From PKWO01 sp036384915 (GTDB taxonomy: Bacteria > Pseudomonadota > Gammaproteobacteria > Burkholderiales > Burkholderiaceae_D), in contig DASVLJ010000071.1 in NCBI GenBank assembly GCA_036384915.1, positions 1-64,000 on the forward strand: a stretch of DNA of 64,000 bases, in the 5' to 3' direction. The position numbers and the translations under genes are program-made. Below the pieces are notes generated by a model that searched no databases, was not told the origin of the DNA, and saw nothing but the letters and a program-made list of their open reading frames with translations. Shown piece after piece: positions 10,239-19,715 of this stretch. Numbering within the stretch: the first letter of the stretch is position 1; each line of letters begins with the position of its first letter.

Positions 10239-10293
10239 TCACCTATAACTTTTTGCTGGACGGCAAGGGGTGTTTTGTGGTGAAATTGTATAG

Positions 10294-11082
10294 ATGAGCA
10301 ACCCCTCGCACATGGCCAATCCGAATCCATCCGCCTCCGGCGCGGCAGGGAGTGCTTCCGGCAATTCGCCGACCTTCAGCCCGCTCTATCAGCAGATCAA
10401 GGCGTTGATCACGCAAGCCTTGCAGTCCGGCGAATGGAAGCCCGGCGAGATGATTCCAAGCGAGGTCGATCTTGCTGCCCGCTTCAAGGTCAGCCAGGGC
10501 ACGGTGCGCAAAGCGATTGACGAACTGTCCGCCGAAAACCTCGTGGTGCGGCGCCAGGGCAAGGGCACCTTCGTCGCCACGCACCATGAAGAGCGCGCGC
10601 ACTTCCGCTTCCTCCGCTTGATGCCCGATGCCGGCGAGGCGCGCCATCCGGATAACAAGATCATCGAAGTCAAGCGCCTGCGTGCGCCGGCCGATGTTGC
10701 GCGGCTGCTGGATATGCGCTCCGGCGATTCTGTGATCTTCATCAAACGCGTGCAGGCCTTCGATGGTGCGCCGACCATCATCGAAGAGCTATGGCTGCCG
10801 GGCGCGATCTTCAAGGGGTTGACCGCGGAGCGCCTGGTGGAATACAAGGGGCCGATGTACGGTTTGTTCGAAACCGAATTCGGTACCCACATGATACGCG
10901 CGCAGGAAAAGCTGCGTGCGGTCAGTGCCGACGACGTGTCGGCGCATCTGCTCGCCGTGCCGGTGCAAACGCCGCTGCTGTCGGTCGAGCGGGTTTCATT
11001 TACTTACGGCGACAAGCCGGTCGAAGTGCGGCGCGGCTTGTATGTCACCGATCGGTATCACTATCGCAATGAGCTGTCATGA
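10294..11082 (+). CDS. GntR family transcriptional regulator (HutC/UTRA type)
   Basis: A 262-residue regulator. After a low-complexity Ser/Ala/Pro-rich N-terminus (1-25), a winged helix-turn-helix spans about 28-95, with PSEVDLAARFKVSQGTVRKA and RRQGKGTFV as the GntR signatures. Residues 115-258 form a UTRA effector-binding domain typical of the HutC subfamily. It stands directly upstream of sdhCDAB in the same direction and divergently from mdh, so control of TCA genes in response to a small metabolite is a reasonable inference. A perfect palindrome just upstream is a likely autoregulatory operator. Confidence 0.88.
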   Translation: MSNPSHMANPNPSASGAAGSASGNSPTFSPLYQQIKALITQALQSGEWKPGEMIPSEVDLAARFKVSQGTVRKAIDELSAENLVVRRQGKGTFVATHHEERAHFRFLRLMPDAGEARHPDNKIIEVKRLRAPADVARLLDMRSGDSVIFIKRVQAFDGAPTIIEELWLPGAIFKGLTAERLVEYKGPMYGLFETEFGTHMIRAQEKLRAVSADDVSAHLLAVPVQTPLLSVERVSFTYGDKPVEVRRGLYVTDRYHYRNELS

Positions 11083-11268
11083 GGGATGCGCTGAACAAGC
11101 CGGTGCGCGTTCCGGCCCCCTTTTTTTCAACGCGTCTTGAATGGTGCAAAGCGGCACTAAATTGGCGTTTCGAAGCAAGAAACTTGCACTCGAAATACAA
11201 TATGGCTTGGTGTGATGCACAAAAATCGGTGAAAATATCGGATTATCTAGTTTGAGGGGATCAAGGTT

Positions 11269-11682
11269 ATGACTGACGACGTCAAAAAAAGTCGGCCGGA
11301 ATTTCGCAATATTCACGTCTTCGAGAATTTGCCGAATTATCGGCTTCCGCTAGCCGGCTTTGTGTCGATTCTGCATCGCATCAGCGGCTTGCTGATGTTC
11401 CTGCTGCTGCCGTTCATCCTGTGCGTGCTTGATCGGAGCCTGCGTTCGGCAGATAGCTTCAATTCGATCCACGACATATTGTCGCCCTGGTATGTCAAGC
11501 TGGTGATCCTGGCGCTCTCCTGGGCCTACCTGCACCACTTCTGCGCCGGCGTGCGCCACCTGTTCATGGACATGCACTACGCCCTGGACAAGGATACCGC
11601 GCGCCGCACATCCGCCGCCGTGTTCGTGATCAGCCTGCCCTTGGCTGCGCTGGTCGGCTTGAAACTGTTTGGAGTATTCTGA
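11269..11682 (+). CDS. sdhC: Succinate dehydrogenase cytochrome b556 subunit
   Basis: A 137-residue membrane anchor with three transmembrane helices (about 28-54, 74-98 and 114-136). The SdhC signature HRISG is at 36-40 and the haem-binding helix carries LHHFCAGVRH at about 88-97. With SdhD it anchors succinate dehydrogenase in the inner membrane and binds haem b and ubiquinone. It is the first gene of sdhCDAB; the promoter lies in the 186 bases after gntR, which end in a run of A/T-rich sequence. The sdhD start is one base after the sdhC stop. Confidence 0.95.
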   Translation: MTDDVKKSRPEFRNIHVFENLPNYRLPLAGFVSILHRISGLLMFLLLPFILCVLDRSLRSADSFNSIHDILSPWYVKLVILALSWAYLHHFCAGVRHLFMDMHYALDKDTARRTSAAVFVISLPLAALVGLKLFGVF

Positions 11683-11683
11683 G

Positions 11684-12049
11684 ATGGCAACTGACAACAT
11701 CGGACCCAAGCGCCTCGTCGTCGGCGCACACTATGGCATGCGCGACTGGCTCGCGCAGCGCGCCACGGCAGTCGTCATGGCCGTCTACACGGTCGTTCTG
11801 CTGCTGGCTTTCCTGAAGGCGCCTGAAATCAACCACGCCACCTGGTCCGCCTTGTTCGCCCAGCAATGGTTCAAGGCCCTGACCTTCGTGGTGTTCGTTT
11901 CCCTTTTCTATCACGCCTGGGTTGGTGTGCGCGACATCTGGATGGACTACGTCAAATCCGTCGCCTTGCGCCTGACCCTGCAAATCGCCACCATCCTGTG
12001 GCTGATCGGTTGTGCCGGATATGCGGCGCAGATTATCTGGAGAACCTAA
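11684..12049 (+). CDS. sdhD: Succinate dehydrogenase hydrophobic membrane anchor
   Basis: A 121-residue protein starting at ATG 11684 (MATDNIGPKRL), one base after the sdhC stop. It has three predicted transmembrane helices; the second ends in FYHAWVGVRDIWMDY, the conserved haem/quinone region of SdhD. It forms the membrane part of complex II with SdhC. Two bases separate it from the sdhA start codon, indicating tight translational coupling. Confidence 0.93.
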   Translation: MATDNIGPKRLVVGAHYGMRDWLAQRATAVVMAVYTVVLLLAFLKAPEINHATWSALFAQQWFKALTFVVFVSLFYHAWVGVRDIWMDYVKSVALRLTLQIATILWLIGCAGYAAQIIWRT

Positions 12050-12051
12050 TC

Positions 12052-13830
<1,779 letters not shown>

Positions 13831-13841
13831 GGTTCTGGATC

Positions 13842-14555
13842 ATGACGACAACTACCCGCAAGTTCAAGATTTACCGCTACGATCCGGACAAGGATGCCAA
13901 GCCTTACATGCAAGAGCTGACCGTTCAGCTGCAAGCGACCGACAAGATGCTGCTTGATGCGTTGCAACGCATCAAGGCCGACGTGGACGATTCGCTGGCG
14001 CTGCGCCGCTCCTGCCGCGAAGGCGTGTGCGGTTCCGACGCGATGAACATCAACGGCAAGAACGGCCTGGCCTGCACCACCAACCTGAAGGAACTGCCGG
14101 AAGTCATCGAGCTGCGTCCGCTGCCCGGCCTGCCCGTGATCCGCGACCTGATCGTCGACATGACGCAGTTCTACAAGCAATATGAATCGATCAAGCCTTA
14201 CCTGATCAACGACAGTATTCCGCCCGAGAAGGAACGTTTGCAAAGCCCGGCCGAGCGCGAAGAGCTGGATGGCCTGTACGAGTGCATCCTGTGCGCCTGC
14301 TGCTCCACGTCCTGCCCCTCGTTCTGGTGGAATCCGGACAAGTTCGTCGGCCCGGCCGGCCTGCTGCAAGCCTACCGCTTCATCGCCGACAGCCGCGACG
14401 AAGCCACCGGTGCACGCCTGGACAACCTGGAAGACCCGTACCGCCTGTTCCGCTGCCACTCGATCATGAATTGCGTCGATGTATGCCCGAAGGGCTTGAA
14501 CCCGACGCGCGCGATCGGCAAGATCAAGGAGTTGATGGTCCGCCGCGCCATCTAA
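13842..14555 (+). CDS. sdhB: Succinate dehydrogenase iron-sulfur subunit
   Basis: A 237-residue protein starting at ATG 13842 (MTTTTRKFKIYRYDP). The N-terminal ferredoxin domain has CREGVCGSD and a later C for the [2Fe-2S] cluster; the C-terminal domain has CILCACCSTSC and CHSIMNCVDVCPKG for the [4Fe-4S] and [3Fe-4S] clusters. It passes electrons from SdhA to the quinone site. The start is 11 bases after sdhA. An inverted repeat follows at 14563-14591, before sdhE. Confidence 0.97.
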   Translation: MTTTTRKFKIYRYDPDKDAKPYMQELTVQLQATDKMLLDALQRIKADVDDSLALRRSCREGVCGSDAMNINGKNGLACTTNLKELPEVIELRPLPGLPVIRDLIVDMTQFYKQYESIKPYLINDSIPPEKERLQSPAEREELDGLYECILCACCSTSCPSFWWNPDKFVGPAGLLQAYRFIADSRDEATGARLDNLEDPYRLFRCHSIMNCVDVCPKGLNPTRAIGKIKELMVRRAI

Positions 14556-14562
14556 GAAGTGA

Positions 14563-14591
14563 CGGCGCAATGCCTGTAAGGTATTGCGCCG
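14563..14591 (+). other. Hairpin between sdhB and sdhE
   Basis: CGGCGCAAT (14563-14571) pairs perfectly with ATTGCGCCG (14583-14591). There is no T run, so it may stabilise the sdhCDAB message or partly reduce read-through into sdhE rather than end transcription. Confidence 0.6.
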
Positions 14592-14627
14592 AACTTCAGC
14601 GATGCACGACAGTCCAAGAGAAACACC

Positions 14628-14897
14628 ATGTTTGCCAGCCATCAAGACGATCCCGTCAAGCGAGCACGCTTGCGCTGGCGCGCCCGGCGCGGCTTGCTGG
14701 AAAACGATTTGATCGTGACCCGCTTCCTCGATCTGCACGAGGAAAGCATGACGGATGAGGAAGTCGACGCCTTTTCCCGCCTGATGGAATTGAGCGACAA
14801 CGATCTGCTCAATTTGTTATTGGCGCGCAACGAGCCGCAGGGGGAAACGGACCTGCCCCACGTCCGCGCAATGCTGGAACGATTGCGCAAGGCCTGA
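14628..14897 (+). CDS. sdhE: FAD assembly factor SdhE
   Basis: An 89-residue protein of the SdhE/SDH5 family, which promotes covalent attachment of FAD to SdhA. The conserved region reads RARRGLLENDL (about residues 18-28), corresponding to the RGxxE motif important for flavinylation, with RFLD and SDNDLLNLLL helices after it. Its place right after sdhB and before gltA is the usual betaproteobacterial order. Confidence 0.92.
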   Translation: MFASHQDDPVKRARLRWRARRGLLENDLIVTRFLDLHEESMTDEEVDAFSRLMELSDNDLLNLLLARNEPQGETDLPHVRAMLERLRKA

Positions 14898-15025
14898 GGC
14901 GTTTGCCATAAAGCCTTGCGCCGGCCAATTGAAATCGACACGTTTTCTGCTTTTGTTTTCGACCGATTTTTCGCTTATTTGCTTCGTTATTTGCCCATTA
15001 TCCGCTCCAACAAGAAGGAAGAGCC

Positions 15026-16327
15026 ATGAACCTATCCGATACCAAAGCCACGCTGTCTTTCTCCGACGGCAGCCCTTCGCTGGAAATGCCGATCTACAAA
15101 GGCTCAGTCGGCCCGGACGTCATCGACATCCGCAAGCTGTACGGCACTACCGGTAAGTTCACCTACGACCCCGGCTTCATGTCGACCGCGTCGTGCAATT
15201 CCTCCATCACCTACATCGACGGCGACAAGGGCGAGCTGCAATACCGCGGCTATCCGATCGAACAGTTGGCCGTCAATTGCGATTTCCTCGAAACCTGCTA
15301 TTTGCTGTTGAACGGCGAACTGCCGAACCAGGCCGAGAAAGACAAGTTCGTCGAGACCGTTACCATGCACACCATGGTGCATGAACAGATGCAATTCTTC
15401 TTCCGCGGCTTCCGCCGCGACGCGCATCCGATGTCGGTCCTGGTTGCGACCGTCGGCGCGCTGGCTTCGTTCTACCACGATTCGCTCGACATCAACGATC
15501 CGCATCACCGCGAAGTCTCGGCCGTTCGCCTGATCGCCAAGATGCCGACCCTGGTTGCCATGGCTTACAAGTATTCGATCGGCCAGCCCTTCGTCTATCC
15601 GCGCAACGACCTGTCCTACAGCGCCAACTTCATGCGCATGATGTTCTCCAACCCGTGCGAAGACTACAAGGTCAACGACGTGCTGGTACGCGCGCTGGAC
15701 CGCATCCTGATCCTGCACGCCGACCACGAGCAAAACGCCTCGACCTCGACGGTGCGCCTGTCCGGTTCCTCCGGCGCCAATCCCTTCGCCTGTATCGCCG
15801 CCGGCATCGCCTGCCTGTGGGGCCCGGCGCACGGCGGCGCCAACGAAGCTGCCCTGAACATGCTCAAGGAAATCGGTTCGCCCGACAAGATCGGCGAGTT
15901 CGTCAAGCAGGTCAAGGACAAGAACAGCGGCGTCAAGCTGATGGGCTTCGGTCATCGCGTCTACAAGAATTACGATCCGCGCGCCAAGCTGATGCGCGAG
16001 ACCTGCTACGAGGTGCTGAACGAACTGGGCCTGGAAAACGATCCGCTGTTCAAGCTTGCCATGCAACTGGAAAAGGTCGCCCTGGAAGACGAGTACTTCG
16101 TGTCGCGCAAGCTGTACCCGAACGTCGACTTCTACTCGGGCATCGTCCAATCCGCATTGGGCATCCCGGTCTCGCTGTTCACCGGTATCTTCGCCATGGC
16201 CCGCACCATCGGCTGGATCGCCCAGTGGAACGAGATGATTTCCGATCCGGAACAGAAGATCGGCCGTCCGCGCCAACTGTTCGTCGGCAATACGCCGCGC
16301 GACGTCAAGCCCATCGGCCAGCGCTGA
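15026..16327 (+). CDS. gltA: Citrate synthase (type II)
   Basis: A 433-residue hexameric-type citrate synthase that condenses acetyl-CoA with oxaloacetate. The catalytic histidines sit in WGPAHGGANEA (near 275) and FGHRVYKNYDPRA (near 311), and the catalytic aspartate in NVDFYSG (near 368). An AGAAGGAAGAG ribosome site precedes the ATG. The 128-base gap after sdhE leaves room for its own promoter. An intrinsic terminator follows. Confidence 0.97.
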   Translation: MNLSDTKATLSFSDGSPSLEMPIYKGSVGPDVIDIRKLYGTTGKFTYDPGFMSTASCNSSITYIDGDKGELQYRGYPIEQLAVNCDFLETCYLLLNGELPNQAEKDKFVETVTMHTMVHEQMQFFFRGFRRDAHPMSVLVATVGALASFYHDSLDINDPHHREVSAVRLIAKMPTLVAMAYKYSIGQPFVYPRNDLSYSANFMRMMFSNPCEDYKVNDVLVRALDRILILHADHEQNASTSTVRLSGSSGANPFACIAAGIACLWGPAHGGANEAALNMLKEIGSPDKIGEFVKQVKDKNSGVKLMGFGHRVYKNYDPRAKLMRETCYEVLNELGLENDPLFKLAMQLEKVALEDEYFVSRKLYPNVDFYSGIVQSALGIPVSLFTGIFAMARTIGWIAQWNEMISDPEQKIGRPRQLFVGNTPRDVKPIGQR

Positions 16328-16342
16328 TCGGCTGTTTGTCAG

Positions 16343-16375
16343 AAAAGAGCGAGTCCTTGCGGCTCGCTTTTTTTT
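16343..16375 (+). terminator. Intrinsic terminator of gltA
   Basis: AGCGAG (16348-16353) pairs with CTCGCT (16363-16368), extended by A/T pairs, and is followed by eight T residues. It ends the sdh-gltA block before kup. Confidence 0.85.
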
Positions 16376-16408
16376 CGTCAATGCGGAAGATTTAACGGCA
16401 GGAAAAAC

Positions 16409-18283
16409 ATGAATCGGACGGCAAAGCAAACCGGAACGGCGTCGCTGGTATTGGGTGCCTTGGGCGTCGTGTTCGGTGACATCGGCACCAGCCCCTTATA
16501 CGCCTTGCATGACGGCTTCAACACCGAGCATCATCCCATCCCGGTCTCGCCCGAGAATGTCCTGGGTTTGCTGTCTCTGGTGGTCTGGGCGCTGATCATC
16601 GTCGTCTCGCTCAAATACGTGGTCTTCATCATGAGCGCGGACAACAAGGGGGAGGGCGGCATCATTGCGCTGATGGCCCTGGCCCTGCGCCGCCAGGCGC
16701 AGGATTCGCGCATGCGCAAGCTTATCATGGCGTTGGCCATCTTCGGCGCCGCGCTGTTCTATGGCGACGGCGTGATCACCCCGGCCATTTCGGTGATCTC
16801 CGCCATCGAGGGCTTGGAAGTGGCGACGCCGGGCTTGAAGGATTACGTTGTGCCGATCACCATGGCCGTACTGTCGCTGTTGTTCTACGTCGAGCGGCGC
16901 GGCACAGCCACTGTGGGCAAGCTGTTCGGCCCGGTGATGGTCGTATGGTTTCTCGCCATCGGCATCATCGGTGCCGGGAGCCTGGTCAAACATCCCGGCG
17001 TGCTGGCCGCGGTCGATCCGCGCCACGGCATTGCCTTCATTCTGCGCGACCCGGTGGTGGGCTTCTTCTCTCTCGGCACCGTGGTGCTGGTGCTGACCGG
17101 CGTCGAGGCACTCTACGCCGACATGGGCCACTTCGGCCGCCATCCGATACGCATCGCCTGGTACGGGCTCGTGCTGCCCGCGCTTCTGCTCTGCTACTTC
17201 GGCCAGGGTGCATTGATACTGGAATCGCCTTCGGCCATCAGCAATCCGTTCTACCTGCTGGCGCCATCCTGGGCCCTGTATCCGCTGGTCGGCCTGTCGA
17301 CGGTGGCAACCATTATTGCCTCGCAAGCCGTCATCTCGGGCGCCTATTCGATGACGCAGCAAGCCATGCAGCTCGGCTACGCGCCGCGCATGAACATCTT
17401 GCAGACTTCGGCCGAGCACCGGGGGCAGATCTACTTGTCCGGAATCAACTGGGTACTGTACATCGCCGTCATGCTCCTGGTATGGGGCTTCCGGTCTTCC
17501 GCGAACCTGGCGGCGGCATACGGCATCGCGGTGTCGGGCACGATGCTGATCACTACCATGCTGGCCTACGTCGTCGTCACCACCTTGTGGAAGTGGAGCG
17601 TGCCCAAGGCGCTTGCCGTGATCGTGCCGCTTACACTAATCGATCTCGCCATCTTTTGCGCCAACGCCGTCAAGATCGAAGACGGCGGGTGGTTTCCGCT
17701 GGCATTCGGCTTCGTCATCTTCGTCTTGATGACGACGTGGAAGAAAGGACGCATGCAGTTGCACCGCAGCGTCAAGGAGCAAGGCTTGGGGCTGTCGGGT
17801 TTTCTCGATTCGCTGCACGGCTGCGAACGCGTGCAGGGCACAGCCGTCTACCTGACGGGTCGCATCGACAATGTGCCGCTGACCCTGCTGCACAGCTTGA
17901 AGCATTTCAAGGTCTTGCACGAGCGCGTCATCATCGTCTCGGTACGGGTAGCGGACGTGCCGCGCGTCGGGTCGGAAGAGCGCGCCACGGTCGAGGCACT
18001 GCCGCAAAACTTTTGGCGCGTGCGCCTGAAATACGGCTTCATGGACGAGATCGACGTCCCGGCCGCACTCGAGTCTTGCGACGGTTTGGGCTTGCCTATC
18101 GAGATGATGGACACCACCTTCCTCGTGGGCCGCGAAAAAATCGACAGTTCGGATTGCCGCAGCATGACGACTCTGCGCGCACGGCTGTTTGCGTTCATGC
18201 AGAGGAACGCCGAACCGGCCACGAGCTTTTTCCGGCTGCCGCCTAACCGCGTCATCGAGATCGGCTCGAAGATCTCGATTTGA
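16409..18283 (+). CDS. kup: KUP-family low-affinity potassium uptake protein
   Basis: A 624-residue inner-membrane transporter with about 12 hydrophobic segments in the first 440 residues and a soluble C-terminal domain. The family hallmark GVVFGDIGTSPLYAL is near residues 19-33, and YGDGVITPAISVISA lies near 114. It imports K+ probably by proton symport. It starts 82 bases after gltA behind a terminator, so it is likely transcribed separately. Confidence 0.95.
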   Translation: MNRTAKQTGTASLVLGALGVVFGDIGTSPLYALHDGFNTEHHPIPVSPENVLGLLSLVVWALIIVVSLKYVVFIMSADNKGEGGIIALMALALRRQAQDSRMRKLIMALAIFGAALFYGDGVITPAISVISAIEGLEVATPGLKDYVVPITMAVLSLLFYVERRGTATVGKLFGPVMVVWFLAIGIIGAGSLVKHPGVLAAVDPRHGIAFILRDPVVGFFSLGTVVLVLTGVEALYADMGHFGRHPIRIAWYGLVLPALLLCYFGQGALILESPSAISNPFYLLAPSWALYPLVGLSTVATIIASQAVISGAYSMTQQAMQLGYAPRMNILQTSAEHRGQIYLSGINWVLYIAVMLLVWGFRSSANLAAAYGIAVSGTMLITTMLAYVVVTTLWKWSVPKALAVIVPLTLIDLAIFCANAVKIEDGGWFPLAFGFVIFVLMTTWKKGRMQLHRSVKEQGLGLSGFLDSLHGCERVQGTAVYLTGRIDNVPLTLLHSLKHFKVLHERVIIVSVRVADVPRVGSEERATVEALPQNFWRVRLKYGFMDEIDVPAALESCDGLGLPIEMMDTTFLVGREKIDSSDCRSMTTLRARLFAFMQRNAEPATSFFRLPPNRVIEIGSKISI

Positions 18284-18510
18284 GCAAGACCGGATTGCCG
18301 GCAGGGCCTGGCGTCGCTTGCGTTCACGCGAAGAGTATTCACGCATGTTGACGGGGATCGCTTCCGGATTCGGAAGACGGATGCCTGGAAGAGGACGCTC
18401 TCTCGTTTTCCGGGGGGAACATGAATATGGGATGCTGCAGCGTTGGGCTCGTTTGAGCGAAAACGTTCTGTATGCTAATGTGGCAACGCGTTTTCATCGA
18501 GGCGAAGCCC

Positions 18511-19440
18511 ATGAAGTTTCTAGCCCCACTTTTTGTACTCTTTAGTATCCTGACTTCCATGAACCCAGCCGAGGCTATCGAAGAGAAAGTCGAATCGATG
18601 GACCTGACCGTCGGCGCAATGCAGCGGCACGCCATTCTTTACACGCCCTCAGGCCTTGCGCCGCACGCGCCTTTGCTGATCGCCTACCATCCCTCGGGTT
18701 CAAGCGCGGCCAAGATGCGTATGATGAGCAGCGCCATTCTCGAACGGTTGGCGCGCGAGCGCGGCTTTGCCATTGCCTACCCGGATGGCTTTGAAGGCCA
18801 TTTTAATGACTCCCGCCGCATGGCTTCTTTCAGTGCACGCACCCGCAACATCGACGATATGGGCCTGACGCGCGCGATTATTGCCGAAGCCGGCAGACGC
18901 ATCGATTCCGATGCCGCCCGGGTCTATGCACTGGGCTATTCCAATGGCGGACACATGGCCATGCGCCTGTCTCTCGAAGCACCCGAACTGATTGCCGGAG
19001 CCGTCGTCATCGCGGCGAATCCGGCGGTGGAAGACAATCTCGCCTGCCTTATCAAGGAAGGACGTAAGCCGTCCATGGTATTCATCGCCGGCACCGAGGA
19101 CCCCATCAATCCTTATCAGGGCGGCGACGTCAACCTGTATGGGACCGCTGATCGCGGCAATGTCATGTCGGCCGTCGCCGGTGCGCAATGGTATGCCAAA
19201 CGCTACGGAATTGAGGAGTATTCCGCACGCTTGCCCGATCTCGAGGTGCGAGGCCTGACCGCGCATTGGCGCGACTGGGGCGAGGGCCTGCCCGTCGTGC
19301 GGCTAATCACCTTGACCGGAGGCGGGCATACCATCCCCCAGGCGAAGTTCGATTTCCCCTTTGCGCTCATGCTTGGTTCTACCTTCAGGAGCGACGTGCC
19401 GTTGGAGTCGGCTTTCGACGCCCTGGGTTTGACCAGATAA
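18511..19440 (+). CDS. Secreted polyhydroxybutyrate depolymerase-like esterase (LpqC family)
   Basis: A 309-residue alpha/beta-hydrolase with a signal peptide (1-22, ending AEA). The nucleophile serine S144 sits in GYSNG, within a VYALGYSNGGHMA context typical of LpqC/PHB depolymerase esterases; GTEDPINPY supplies the acid and GGGHTIP the histidine. The start at 18511 is chosen because it gives the signal peptide and has GAGG upstream. The natural substrate may be a polyester or a feruloyl-type ester. A TTGAGC and TAATGT pair spaced by 17 bases lies just before it and could be its promoter. Confidence 0.75.
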   Translation: MKFLAPLFVLFSILTSMNPAEAIEEKVESMDLTVGAMQRHAILYTPSGLAPHAPLLIAYHPSGSSAAKMRMMSSAILERLARERGFAIAYPDGFEGHFNDSRRMASFSARTRNIDDMGLTRAIIAEAGRRIDSDAARVYALGYSNGGHMAMRLSLEAPELIAGAVVIAANPAVEDNLACLIKEGRKPSMVFIAGTEDPINPYQGGDVNLYGTADRGNVMSAVAGAQWYAKRYGIEEYSARLPDLEVRGLTAHWRDWGEGLPVVRLITLTGGGHTIPQAKFDFPFALMLGSTFRSDVPLESAFDALGLTR

Positions 19441-19715
19441 GCCCGGGTGCAACGTGAGGCAGCAAACGGCCGAATGCGATTGTTTCTAGCGAGTCCGCAC
19501 TTGGCCGTTGCGCAAATGTGGTATGCTTGCGCCCAGCAACAAATTGTGAGGTTGTTGCAAAATTGAGGTCCCGTCTGAAATTTTGCAACCGCCTTAAAAG
19601 GAACACGTAGCCCTTCCCCACAACTTGATAGTGCAATCCGCTAACCGGTCAGGCCGTGTCGCGGAAGGTTGAACAACCCGCTAATCTCGCGAAGCGCGAA
19701 GAAAGGTGAGCAAAA
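19441..19715 (+). promoter_or_regulatory. Leader/promoter region of the sucA operon
   Basis: These 275 bases hold no gene. They must contain the promoter of the 2-oxoglutarate dehydrogenase genes; I cannot pick out a confident -35/-10 pair. A GAAAGGTGAG ribosome site lies just before the sucA ATG. Confidence 0.5.

Larger units (their letters stand above)
9829..10293. promoter_or_regulatory. Divergent mdh / gntR control region (465 bp)
   Basis: No gene is seen here. The region must hold the mdh promoter (leftwards) and the gntR promoter (rightwards). Its right half contains the phased repeats at 10111-10163 and the palindrome at 10219-10238, described separately. The left half has no structure I can name. 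Confidence 0.6.

Noticed and set aside
9992..10297. A 101-codon frame in the mdh/gntR gap
   Set aside because: It has no family match, covers the operator-like palindrome and phased repeats, and overlaps the gntR start, so it is more likely non-coding control DNA.
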